A stretch of 47,667 nt of DNA from contig NZ_JAUOPD010000025.1 of NCBI RefSeq assembly GCF_030546745.1, forward strand, positions 1 through 47,667. The letters are read 5' to 3'. This DNA comes from Thalassotalea sp. 1_MG-2023 (GTDB lineage: Bacteria; Pseudomonadota; Gammaproteobacteria; Enterobacterales; Alteromonadaceae). Position 1 is the first letter of the stretch; each line of letters starts with the position of its first letter. The translations under genes and the position numbers were made by a program. The notes below the pieces were generated by a model. That model worked only from the letters and a program-made list of their open reading frames with translations. It made no database searches and was not told the DNA's origin. Below, piece by piece: positions 6,439 through 13,923 of this stretch.

Positions 6439-7746
6439 CTAAACAATATGCTGATAGATTAGCGTTTGTTCTGGTGCACTTTCTGAAATAGTTACAGCAT
6501 CAAGATAACCTTGGCTAGCTATCGCAAGAGCTTGTTTACTACTGGCATGACAACGAGCAATAACATCCCCTACATTAACTTTTGAGCCTATAGGTTTTAT
6601 GGCGTTAAACCCTACACTATGGTCTATTTGTTGACCATTTGCAGTGCGCCCACCTTTCATTCCTACCACTTGCATACCTATTTCACGGGTATTCATTTCA
6701 CTAATGTAGCCACTTTTATCTGCCACAATATCACCAACCTGTTCGGCCTTTTGCATTGTTTTCCAGGGGTATTCGATAAAGTCAGTAGGACCGCCCAACT
6801 GTGAAATCATCCGATCAAATCGTTCAGCAGCTTGGCCTGAAGACAGCGCTTTATTAACTAAGACTTCAGCGGTACCTTTATCTTGTGTAACACCAGCACT
6901 TATTAGCATTGAACACGCAAGTTCAACAGTTACGCCATGTAACCTAGGGCACCGACTTTTACCCGTTAAATAATCTACCGTTTCGATCATTTCTAAGGCA
7001 TTACCTGCCGAAAAACCTAACACTTGATTCATGTCAGTAATAATAGCTTGTGTACGTACACCAGCACCATTGGCAACACTTACAATAGACTTGGCAAGTG
7101 CTTGTGCTCCTGCAAGATCTGCCATCATGGCACCATTGCCCACTTTAATATCCATCACTAATGAATCTAAACCTGCCGCTAGTTTTTTGGATAAAATAGA
7201 AGCAGTGATCAACGGAATGGACTCAACAGTAGAGGTAACATCTCGAATGGAATAGAGTCTTTTATCAGCTGGTGCTAAACGCTCTGTTTGGGTAATAATC
7301 GCCATATTATTTTGTTTAACTAGCTGCTTAAAGCGATCGACACTTGGCTGAACATCAACACCTGAAATACTTTCAAGCTTATCAGAAGTACCGCCGGTAT
7401 GGCCCAAGCCTCTCCCTGCAATCATAGGTACATAAACACCACATGAAGCTACAATGGCTGCCAGCATAAAGCTCACTTTATCTCCGACGCCACCTGTTGA
7501 GTGTTTATCAACTATTGGACCATCTAATTCTGGCCATGACAAAACATCACCTGAACGCATCATATTATCTGTTAATGCAATCACCTCTTCTGTGGCCATT
7601 CCTTGTTGAAAGATCGCCATCGCCATCGCCCCAACCTGCGCATCATTAAAGGTGTTGTCTACTAACCCGGTGGCAAAAGCATTTATTTGAGCATTATTAA
7701 GCGGTTTTCCATCTCGTTTAAGGCGTATAATTTCTTGTGGTAGCAT
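6439..7746 (-). CDS. deoA: Thymidine phosphorylase
   Basis: 435 residues (E. coli DeoA has 440). Cytoplasmic enzyme that phosphorolyses thymidine and deoxyuridine to the base and deoxyribose-1-phosphate. Visible signatures are the phosphate-binding motif DKHSTGGVGDKVS (residues 80-92), the active-site stretch YSIRDVTSTVESIPLI, SILSKKLAAG, and KVGNGAMM. The last third has the alpha/beta domain with GRTANGQ. The ATG at 7746 has AAGGAC six bases upstream. It follows cdd by 11 bp on the same strand, so the two form a pyrimidine-nucleoside salvage operon driven from the cdd promoter, which carries a RutR-like palindrome. Confidence 0.95.
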   Translation of the reverse strand: MLPQEIIRLKRDGKPLNNAQINAFATGLVDNTFNDAQVGAMAMAIFQQGMATEEVIALTDNMMRSGDVLSWPELDGPIVDKHSTGGVGDKVSFMLAAIVASCGVYVPMIAGRGLGHTGGTSDKLESISGVDVQPSVDRFKQLVKQNNMAIITQTERLAPADKRLYSIRDVTSTVESIPLITASILSKKLAAGLDSLVMDIKVGNGAMMADLAGAQALAKSIVSVANGAGVRTQAIITDMNQVLGFSAGNALEMIETVDYLTGKSRCPRLHGVTVELACSMLISAGVTQDKGTAEVLVNKALSSGQAAERFDRMISQLGGPTDFIEYPWKTMQKAEQVGDIVADKSGYISEMNTREIGMQVVGMKGGRTANGQQIDHSVGFNAIKPIGSKVNVGDVIARCHASSKQALAIASQGYLDAVTISESAPEQTLIYQHIV

Positions 7747-7757
7747 GTGTAATGTCC

Positions 7758-8174
7758 TTAGGTTAAGTCTTTCGATAAAAAGGCATCGGGTAACAGATCC
7801 GCTACCGACCAGTGTTTTTGTTGATTCAAGTGGTTCACTGAGGTAACTTTTCCATCCTCAGGCATGAACTCTGCTATCACTTGTCTACATGCACCGCAAG
7901 GAGGCGTGAGCTTCTCTTGCTCGGTATAAACAACAAGATGCTCAAACGTTTGATTACCGGTAACTACTGCATTCGCAATGCAATTGCGTTCAGCACACAC
8001 ACCTAAGCCATAAGAAGCGTTTTCAACATTACAGCCATTGAATATTTGCTGATCTTTGGTCAGTAAGCTTGCACCTACATGAAATTGGCTATAGGGCGCG
8101 TATGCATTCTTGTAAGCAACTTTTGCCGCAGCCACTAACTTATCAATGTTTTTTGTTTTGTTATTCTCTTGCAT
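7758..8174 (-). CDS. cdd: Cytidine deaminase, short homotetrameric type
   Basis: 138 residues, the size of Bacillus-type tetrameric cytidine deaminases rather than the 294-residue dimeric E. coli enzyme. It converts (deoxy)cytidine to (deoxy)uridine. Zinc ligands are C60 in GVCAERN and C93/C96 in PPCGACRQ, with catalytic Glu62; the substrate-binding stretch FNGCNVENASYG precedes them. The ATG at 8174 is chosen over a TTG two codons earlier because AAGG sits six bases upstream. It is the first gene of the cdd-deoA operon, and its products feed DeoA. A RutR-like operator lies 19 bp before the start codon. Confidence 0.93.
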   Translation of the reverse strand: MQENNKTKNIDKLVAAAKVAYKNAYAPYSQFHVGASLLTKDQQIFNGCNVENASYGLGVCAERNCIANAVVTGNQTFEHLVVYTEQEKLTPPCGACRQVIAEFMPEDGKVTSVNHLNQQKHWSVADLLPDAFLSKDLT

Positions 8175-8192
8175 GTACAACCTTAAAATAAA

Positions 8193-8208
8193 TTAACCAT
8201 TTGGTCAG
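8193..8208. promoter_or_regulatory. Putative RutR-like operator in front of cdd-deoA
   Basis: TTAACCATTTGGTCAG matches the E. coli RutR consensus TTGACCAnnTGGTCAA at 12 of 14 defined positions. It lies immediately downstream of a likely -10 element and before the cdd ribosome binding site, a position suited to repression. A RutR-like regulator gene is encoded 4 kb away at 12097. Confidence 0.5.
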
Positions 8209-8213
8209 GTTTT

Positions 8214-8242
8214 ATCTTAACGAATTCCATAAAAAAAGCCAA
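8214..8242 (-). promoter_or_regulatory. Putative cdd-deoA promoter
   Basis: On the minus strand TTGGCT (complement of 8237-8242) and TAAGAT (complement of 8214-8219) are 17 bp apart. The -35 element falls inside the terminator hairpin of the preceding receptor gene, so terminator and promoter would share sequence. The RutR-like palindrome starts 6 bp downstream of the -10. Confidence 0.4.
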
Positions 8243-8263
8243 CAGATAATCTGTTGGCTTTTT
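8231..8263 (-). terminator. Terminator of the TonB-dependent receptor gene
   Basis: Near-perfect inverted repeat GCCAACAG / CTGTTGGC with loop ATAAT, flanked by A7 and T5 tracts, located 18 bp beyond the receptor stop codon. On the minus strand it ends in seven T residues. Confidence 0.9.
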
Positions 8264-8281
8264 AGAAAGAGTTAACTCAAT

Positions 8282-11200
8282 TTAGAATACGTACTTAATA
8301 CCAATTTTCATTGACCAAGTAGACTCACGGTCTTTCCATTCAACTGGAGATTCACCTTGGCTGACATTAGCACTTTCATACACATATTGACCTGCGTCAT
8401 TAATGCTGTAATCAAGTATTTCAGTTGCTGATTGACCATAAGGTAATTGATAAATTCGACCCGCATCTTCATCAAAGATAGCTAGCGCGTTTTTAATATC
8501 AAAGTAAATTAAACCTTTATGACCTTCCATAAACCCTGGAATTTCTTGCTCTAAACGTAAGTCCATCGATGTTGTCCATGGCGCACGATATTCATTCTTA
8601 GGTAAATAACCACCCGTTGAAGAAATACCTACTGTGTTTAACTCTGCCATAATTTCGTCATAGCTTAAGCCGTTAACAAAATCTACTGCGGCATCGTCTG
8701 CACCTGTTGGAATGTAAGGCAAGTTTGCACTGGTTAAGTCAAGTTCGCCTGAAATACCGTTTCTGTTGTTCCAACCCAATAAGTAACTGTATGGTCGACC
8801 TGATTTACGCTCCCAGAACATATGAAACGCAGTGTTGTAACCATCAAATATTTCAGTGTTATATGAAAGGTTTAACGTTAATCTGTGTTTTACTTCGTAT
8901 GCAGAAGTACCCACTTCAGGGCTTTCTGGATCAATCACTGGGTTATAATTATACGCAGTATTGGTAGAAGTACCTGTTGCATCAATTTTATTACGAATTG
9001 ATGAATGCGTATAAGAGAAGTTAGCTTTAAAGCCAGTATCCCAGCTTTTCGCTAAGCTTAATGTTTCAATTAATGAATGGCCACCAGAGGTGTTTGTTAG
9101 TAATACATCACGGTTATCACGATTAGGATCAGCTAATGTGTATATTGGGCGACCTTCTACAGTATAACCATTATTACCTTTAGACGTATCTAATGTGCGT
9201 GATAAATCAGACCACGTCATGTCTTTTTCATTGTCTTTATAAAGTATTTCCGCACTGATACGCCAATCATCACCAAGGCCGTAATCTGAAAGATCCGCAA
9301 TATAATCTGCCGCTAAGCTATATTGCCAAGTTGTTGGTATTTCAAAATTCGGGTCTATGGCATCAATATTTGTATTAGGACCGCCAAGCACGGTATTAGC
9401 AACTTGATCTTGCGCATGCTGAGGAACACTATTTAAATCAGCATTTTGTAAAAAGGTATTTTCTGCAATGACATCATTAAAACTTTTATATGATGCGATT
9501 CGTGAACCGTCATTCGTGAAGGCATTTGAGATAAATACATTTGGACGACCACCACTAAAGCGACCAACACCACCACGAATTGTTAATTCATCCGTTGCAT
9601 CCCATGTAAAACCAACACGTGGCATAAACACGTCTAAACCATCAAGGTTTTCATTGTTGCTATAACCGTAACGGTCAATAAAACCTTGGTTTGCATTTGG
9701 CTTATCATCATTAATAGTTAGCTCATATCGTAAGCCGTAAGTAACGTTTAATGTATCGGTTACATCCCAGCTATCTTCAATATATAATGCATGATTACCT
9801 AAACTAAATGCCGCTGCTGCGTCATCACGATTTAAGCTTGGGTTATTTTGATATTCAAACCAGTTTGCATTACCGTTTTCAAAGTCATCAATGCTGTCAA
9901 AATACCAAGAACCTAGATAATGCTGCATGAAAATGTTGTACACATCTACTTTCTCGTATTCCCAACCAAATGAAATGGCGTGATCTTCGTGAAGATATTC
10001 ACCGCTAATTCTAAATTGGAATGTTTCATTAGTTAATTCGTTGGCATGACGACTGTCATCTGGACCAATCATGATTTGACCACCATTAACGGTGTCAATT
10101 TTCGCTTCACCAAATGCTAAGCCGCCTAATGGAATTTGACCATTGACTGATTCTTTATGAGAAATTTTTACTTCTGTTGAAAAGTTTTCACTCCAGTTAG
10201 AGAATACCTGCCCAACATACGTATCGAACTCATTTGAGCGATTATACCAGTGAGATGATAAATACAGCTGATCTGAGTAGCCAGAACCTTGGTTACCCGC
10301 ACTGTTACTAAAACCGTGTGAATAAGTTAATGAAGCACGATGATCATCATTAATGTTCCAGTCAAGTTTTAAAGAATATTTTTCATCTTCCAATGGAATT
10401 GAATCATTCCAGCTACCTGCATCATAACCATATTTTGATTGAGCAATGTTTACTACACGATCAACCTCTGCTTGAGATATTTGGCTAACCCTATTTGCCA
10501 CACTAGCATCTGATGGACCTTTATCAACGGAGCTTGGTGATTCAAAGGTTTCATATGATGCGAAAAAGAACAAAGTATCTTTGATGATTGGGCCACCTAA
10601 TGTAGCGCCCCAAGTTTCTTCGTCAAAACTTAAATCAATATCCTCACCCGTTTCAGGATGCTCAGGAGTTCCAGCCCATGAATCTTTTGCTTGTTCAATG
10701 AACATTGAACCATGAAATTCATTGGTACCAGACTTAGTTACAACACTAATTTTACCACCAGAAAAACCACCTTCTTTTGCAGTAAAAGGTGCAATTGCCA
10801 CACTTATTTGATCAATTGAATCAAAAGAGATTGGTGAACGTTCAGTTGGGTAGCCATTGCCTGCTAAACCAAAATCATCATTAAGGTTAACACCGTCAAC
10901 TGCTAAGCTATTATATCTAGGGTTAGAACCGGCAAGAGATAATGACACACCGTCATTACCTACTACAGCCATAGGGTTTTGACGGACAATATCTTTCAAG
11001 TCACGATTAAACGCTGCAGACTTTGTTAAATCATCACCACTAAAAATACTTGAAGAACCTTTTGAAGGGTCAAAAAATTCACCTGCTCCTGTCACAGCAA
11101 TTCGCTCGATATTTTCACTAGACAATGTTTCATTAATACGGAAAACATCCCCTAACGTAATATAAATACCTTCAAGTTTTTTATCTTTATGGGTATCAGA

Positions 11201-11458
11201 ATCAATTGTGACACTGTATGGACCACCTACACGTAGCCCTCTAGCAGAAAAGGCACCTGCATCGTTTACTGTTAGTACTTTGGTAGTACCTGATGGTTCA
11301 TGCACGATAGTAATAGTCGCGTCTTTAACTGCTGAACCTTGCGAAGTAAGTACATTACCACGCATAGAAGATGACGTATCATCAGCCATAGCCGGCGAGG
11401 ACAATCCAAGCGCAAGAATTACTGCACCAGATATAAGCGAGAGGCGTTGGGTTTTCAT
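8282..11458 (-). CDS. TonB-dependent outer-membrane receptor, Oar/carboxypeptidase-regulatory-domain type
   Basis: 1058 residues. A signal peptide (MKTQRLSLISGAVILALGL..., cleavage probably after AMA near residue 24) is followed by a carboxypeptidase-regulatory-like beta-sandwich (about 30-115), a plug domain (about 120-260, with NPMAVVGNDGVSL and YNSLAVDGVNLND) and a large beta-barrel ending in the outer-membrane signature WSMKIGIKYVF with C-terminal Phe. This is the Oar-like architecture common in marine Alteromonadales. The start at 11458 is chosen because AAGGGA lies eight bases upstream and the signal peptide starts there; a longer frame to 11551 lacks both. It is divergent from a RutR-like regulator, a secreted nuclease/phosphatase and an alkaline phosphatase. 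The substrate is therefore inferred to be a nucleic-acid or organophosphate breakdown product, but this is unproven. Confidence 0.9.
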   Translation of the reverse strand: MKTQRLSLISGAVILALGLSSPAMADDTSSSMRGNVLTSQGSAVKDATITIVHEPSGTTKVLTVNDAGAFSARGLRVGGPYSVTIDSDTHKDKKLEGIYITLGDVFRINETLSSENIERIAVTGAGEFFDPSKGSSSIFSGDDLTKSAAFNRDLKDIVRQNPMAVVGNDGVSLSLAGSNPRYNSLAVDGVNLNDDFGLAGNGYPTERSPISFDSIDQISVAIAPFTAKEGGFSGGKISVVTKSGTNEFHGSMFIEQAKDSWAGTPEHPETGEDIDLSFDEETWGATLGGPIIKDTLFFFASYETFESPSSVDKGPSDASVANRVSQISQAEVDRVVNIAQSKYGYDAGSWNDSIPLEDEKYSLKLDWNINDDHRASLTYSHGFSNSAGNQGSGYSDQLYLSSHWYNRSNEFDTYVGQVFSNWSENFSTEVKISHKESVNGQIPLGGLAFGEAKIDTVNGGQIMIGPDDSRHANELTNETFQFRISGEYLHEDHAISFGWEYEKVDVYNIFMQHYLGSWYFDSIDDFENGNANWFEYQNNPSLNRDDAAAAFSLGNHALYIEDSWDVTDTLNVTYGLRYELTINDDKPNANQGFIDRYGYSNNENLDGLDVFMPRVGFTWDATDELTIRGGVGRFSGGRPNVFISNAFTNDGSRIASYKSFNDVIAENTFLQNADLNSVPQHAQDQVANTVLGGPNTNIDAIDPNFEIPTTWQYSLAADYIADLSDYGLGDDWRISAEILYKDNEKDMTWSDLSRTLDTSKGNNGYTVEGRPIYTLADPNRDNRDVLLTNTSGGHSLIETLSLAKSWDTGFKANFSYTHSSIRNKIDATGTSTNTAYNYNPVIDPESPEVGTSAYEVKHRLTLNLSYNTEIFDGYNTAFHMFWERKSGRPYSYLLGWNNRNGISGELDLTSANLPYIPTGADDAAVDFVNGLSYDEIMAELNTVGISSTGGYLPKNEYRAPWTTSMDLRLEQEIPGFMEGHKGLIYFDIKNALAIFDEDAGRIYQLPYGQSATEILDYSINDAGQYVYESANVSQGESPVEWKDRESTWSMKIGIKYVF

Positions 11459-11508
11459 GTTGTTAATTTCCCTTGGTGTATGTTTTATTTTATTAGTCAT
11501 ACATTTTG

Positions 11509-11524
11509 TTGACCAGTTGTTCAA
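11509..11524. promoter_or_regulatory. Putative RutR-like operator in front of the receptor gene
   Basis: TTGACCAGTTGTTCAA matches the E. coli RutR consensus TTGACCAnnTGGTCAA at 13 of 14 defined positions. It lies 51 bp upstream of the receptor start codon, between the likely promoter and the ribosome binding site. It is the best match to this motif noticed in the window. Confidence 0.6.
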
Positions 11525-11930
11525 AAAGCACAACAAAGATGTACGGTTCAAAGTCTTTATTTATTATAAATTAGAGCAGACTTTTTTTACACTTTTATTA
11601 CACTATTTCACAAACATGATAAATACAAGTTAAAAAACAATTAAGTATCAAGGTTAAAAAACCAACTACCAAGATAAAAGATAATACAATACAACAACTT
11701 AAACAAACGCAAACTGAGTATCATTTATTTTGAATTTTTATCTATTTTAATATGATTTTTTTCTAAAGAATTACCACCTTATAATATAACCATTTAGTCA
11801 AGATATTCATAAATTATAATAAAAACCATATAAAACAGAAACTTATACTGATAAACTTAAATAACCAAATAATCATGTAATATTTAATTCACGATACCAA
11901 TTATTCATTTCATGTCAAATAACTTAGCTT

Positions 11931-11960
11931 TTGTAAAAGTATGATTATAAGCGTTATAAT
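11931..11960 (+). promoter_or_regulatory. Putative promoter of the tetR-nuclease-phosphatase operon
   Basis: TTGTAA at 11931-11936 and TATAAT at 11955-11960 with an 18-bp spacer. The transcript would have a leader of about 130 nt before the ATG at 12097. The -10 lies inside the palindrome at 11941-11963. Confidence 0.45.
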
Positions 11961-11963
11961 CAT
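11941..11963. promoter_or_regulatory. Perfect palindrome, candidate operator
   Basis: Arm ATGATTATAA at 11941-11950, spacer GCG, and its exact reverse complement at 11954-11963. The inverted repeat covers the -10 element and spacer of the likely tetR promoter, as expected for a dimeric repressor site. Both arms also contain TATAAT-like text, one on each strand, so two divergent -10 elements are an alternative reading. Confidence 0.5.
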
Positions 11964-12096
11964 CACTTTATTAACGCTATTTATTGCGATAAAAGCGAAC
12001 TATCGCATTGTGATTGCATGCAGAATACAATCTCTGCTAGTGTAAGCTGCATTAAAATAGTCGACCGATTAGACAACCATAATAATAAGTAAACAT

Positions 12097-12726
12097 ATGA
12101 CTGATACTTCAAACAAAAAGCAAGGAAAGATCCGCATCAAAAGCGAGCAAAAAATTTTAATTGCTGCGCAAGATGAATTCATAACCCATGGCTATAAAGG
12201 TGCTACCGTTCAATCAATCGCAGACCAAGCTGGATTGCCAAAAGCAAACGTATTGTACTATTTTAAAAATAAAGAAAATATTTACCATGCAGTATTAGAA
12301 CAAACATTAGACATGTGGGATGAGGGAATTGGTGATATTATTTATGAAGATGGCCCAAAAGTCGCCATCGAAAAGTTTGTTGCTGCTAAAGTTAACATGT
12401 CATTTAAAGCGCCTAAAGCGTCTAAAATATATGCCATGGAGATTATTCAGGGCGCACAACATTTAAAAGAATTTGCTCGAACATATCTAAGAAAATGGGT
12501 TAGAGAAAAATCAAAAGTGTTTCAACAGTGGATCAACGAAGGAAGGATGACAGAGGTAGACCCCGTCAACTTAATTTTCTTAATTTGGTCAACAACACAA
12601 CACTATGCTGATTTTGAAACACAAATTCTAACGATAATGAACCGTGCAGATTATGAGGAAGAGGATATAGAGCATGTTACGCAGTTTCTAACAGGCTTTA
12701 TTTTAAAAGGACTAGGAATAGAATAA
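12097..12726 (+). CDS. RutR-like TetR-family regulator
   Basis: 209 residues. The N-terminal TetR helix-turn-helix (about 17-65) reads TVQSIADQAGLPKANVLYYFKNKENIY. The C-terminal domain closely follows E. coli RutR over its whole length, with matching blocks AMEIIQGA, VDPVNLIFLIWSTTQHYADF and a comparable end. RutR binds uracil or thymine and controls pyrimidine use, so pyrimidine sensing is likely but not certain here. The gene is separated by 2 bp from the nuclease/phosphatase gene, with which it forms an operon, and it is divergent from the receptor gene. RutR-type palindromes upstream of the receptor and of cdd-deoA are its likely targets. Confidence 0.85.
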   Translation: MTDTSNKKQGKIRIKSEQKILIAAQDEFITHGYKGATVQSIADQAGLPKANVLYYFKNKENIYHAVLEQTLDMWDEGIGDIIYEDGPKVAIEKFVAAKVNMSFKAPKASKIYAMEIIQGAQHLKEFARTYLRKWVREKSKVFQQWINEGRMTEVDPVNLIFLIWSTTQHYADFETQILTIMNRADYEEEDIEHVTQFLTGFILKGLGIE

Positions 12727-12728
12727 AC

Positions 12729-13907
12729 ATGAAACTACTTATTACAATTACGAGCTTTTTACTGCTAATGTCTACTCACGTACAAGCGAAAAAACCGATA
12801 CGCGTTGCAACCTTTAATGTCAGTATGGAAGCGTTAAATTATATTCAACAAAACGATAACAGTAAGGTCACAGGTACAGAACTTCTTGATGCAATGAAAA
12901 ATAAGCATCAACAAATCAAAAATATTGCCGAAATTATTCAACGTGTGAACCCTGATATATTATTAATCAATGAAATTGATAACTATGGAAATGTTGGCCG
13001 AGAAGCCATGCTAACTTTCATGGATAACTTTTTGTCGGTTGGTCAAAATGGACAACAACCAATCCATTACTCTTTTTCGTACCAATCGCCAGTAAACACA
13101 GGTGTATTATTACCAGCAGATGCTAATGGTGATGGAAAAATAACCCATCCTAGCGACACGCACGGTTTTGGATATTTTCCAGGCCAATATTCAATGGCTA
13201 TTATGTCGCGCTACCCCATTGATGCTCAATATATTCGAACCTTTCAAAAGTTTAAATGGAGTGATATGCCTGGCGCATTAAAGCCAGTAGACCCTAAAAC
13301 CGGTGAAGACTACTACTCTGAAGAAGTATGGCAAGCATTAAGGTTATCTTCTAAAACACATTGGGATATCCCTATTCGGATATACGATACCACGCTACAC
13401 GTACTTGCCAGCCACCCTACCCCACCTGTATTTGATGGACCAGAAGACAGAAATGGTAAGCGTAATCACGATGAAATACGTTTTTGGCACGATTATATAA
13501 CACCCGGTAAAAGTGATTATATCTATGATGACAACAAAAAATCTGGTGGCTTAAAGAAAGGCGATCTATTTGTCGTTGCTGGCGACTTAAATGCATCCGC
13601 TGTTGAAGGCGACGCTATCAATAGTAGTATAAGTGCGCTTATTAATCACCCTAATGTTCAAGATCCTAAGCCCAGTAGCAAAGCCGCAGCAAAGCATTCG
13701 CCAGACAACAAACATGCCGCTAGTCATACAGCCTATTGGCGTATGAGAGCAGATTATCTATTACCTTCTAAGCATGGTTTTAAAGTAGTTGATTCAGGTG
13801 TTTTCTGGCCAGAAAAAAATGATGAGAATTACCGGTTAATAGATTCTAGAAAGGCGTCTTCAGATCATCGTTTAGTCTGGGTTGATATTTTATTAACCGA
13901 TTATTAA
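12729..13907 (+). CDS. Secreted endonuclease/exonuclease/phosphatase-family enzyme
   Basis: 392 residues with a signal peptide (residues 1-20, ending HVQA). The metal-dependent DNase I-like fold is shown by ATFNVS (N30), LLINEID (E82), ASHPTP (H229), VAGDLNAS (D286, N288) and SSDHRLVW (D379, H380), the complete catalytic set. Family members hydrolyse phosphodiesters or phosphomonoesters in nucleic acids, nucleotides or phospholipids. Residues 131-139 (DANGDGKIT) form an EF-hand-like calcium loop, suiting a protein acting outside the cytoplasm in calcium-rich sea water. It starts 2 bp after the tetR stop and precedes the alkaline phosphatase gene, so it probably acts in sequence with that enzyme to free phosphate and nucleosides. 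Confidence 0.85.
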   Translation: MKLLITITSFLLLMSTHVQAKKPIRVATFNVSMEALNYIQQNDNSKVTGTELLDAMKNKHQQIKNIAEIIQRVNPDILLINEIDNYGNVGREAMLTFMDNFLSVGQNGQQPIHYSFSYQSPVNTGVLLPADANGDGKITHPSDTHGFGYFPGQYSMAIMSRYPIDAQYIRTFQKFKWSDMPGALKPVDPKTGEDYYSEEVWQALRLSSKTHWDIPIRIYDTTLHVLASHPTPPVFDGPEDRNGKRNHDEIRFWHDYITPGKSDYIYDDNKKSGGLKKGDLFVVAGDLNASAVEGDAINSSISALINHPNVQDPKPSSKAAAKHSPDNKHAASHTAYWRMRADYLLPSKHGFKVVDSGVFWPEKNDENYRLIDSRKASSDHRLVWVDILLTDY

Positions 13908-13923
13908 TTTTATGGAAAAGCAA

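Larger units (their letters stand above)
11459..12096. other. Divergent regulatory region between receptor and tetR genes
   Basis: 638 bp, very AT-rich, without a credible gene. It holds the receptor's leader (AAGGGA ribosome binding site, RutR-like palindrome at 11509-11524) and a minus-strand TATAAT at 11563-11568 that could serve the receptor. A weaker RutR-like site ATAACCATTTAGTCAA lies at 11786-11801 (11 of 14). A perfect 10-3-10 palindrome at 11941-11963 overlaps a plus-strand promoter, and TCGACCGATTAGACAA at 12061-12076 (10 of 14) precedes tetR. The last two RutR-like matches are weak in so AT-rich a background. Confidence 0.6.

Noticed and set aside
11208-11633. Plus-strand open frame of 141 codons opposite the receptor start
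   Set aside because: It lies antisense to the receptor signal and regulatory domain; no ribosome binding site or family resemblance.
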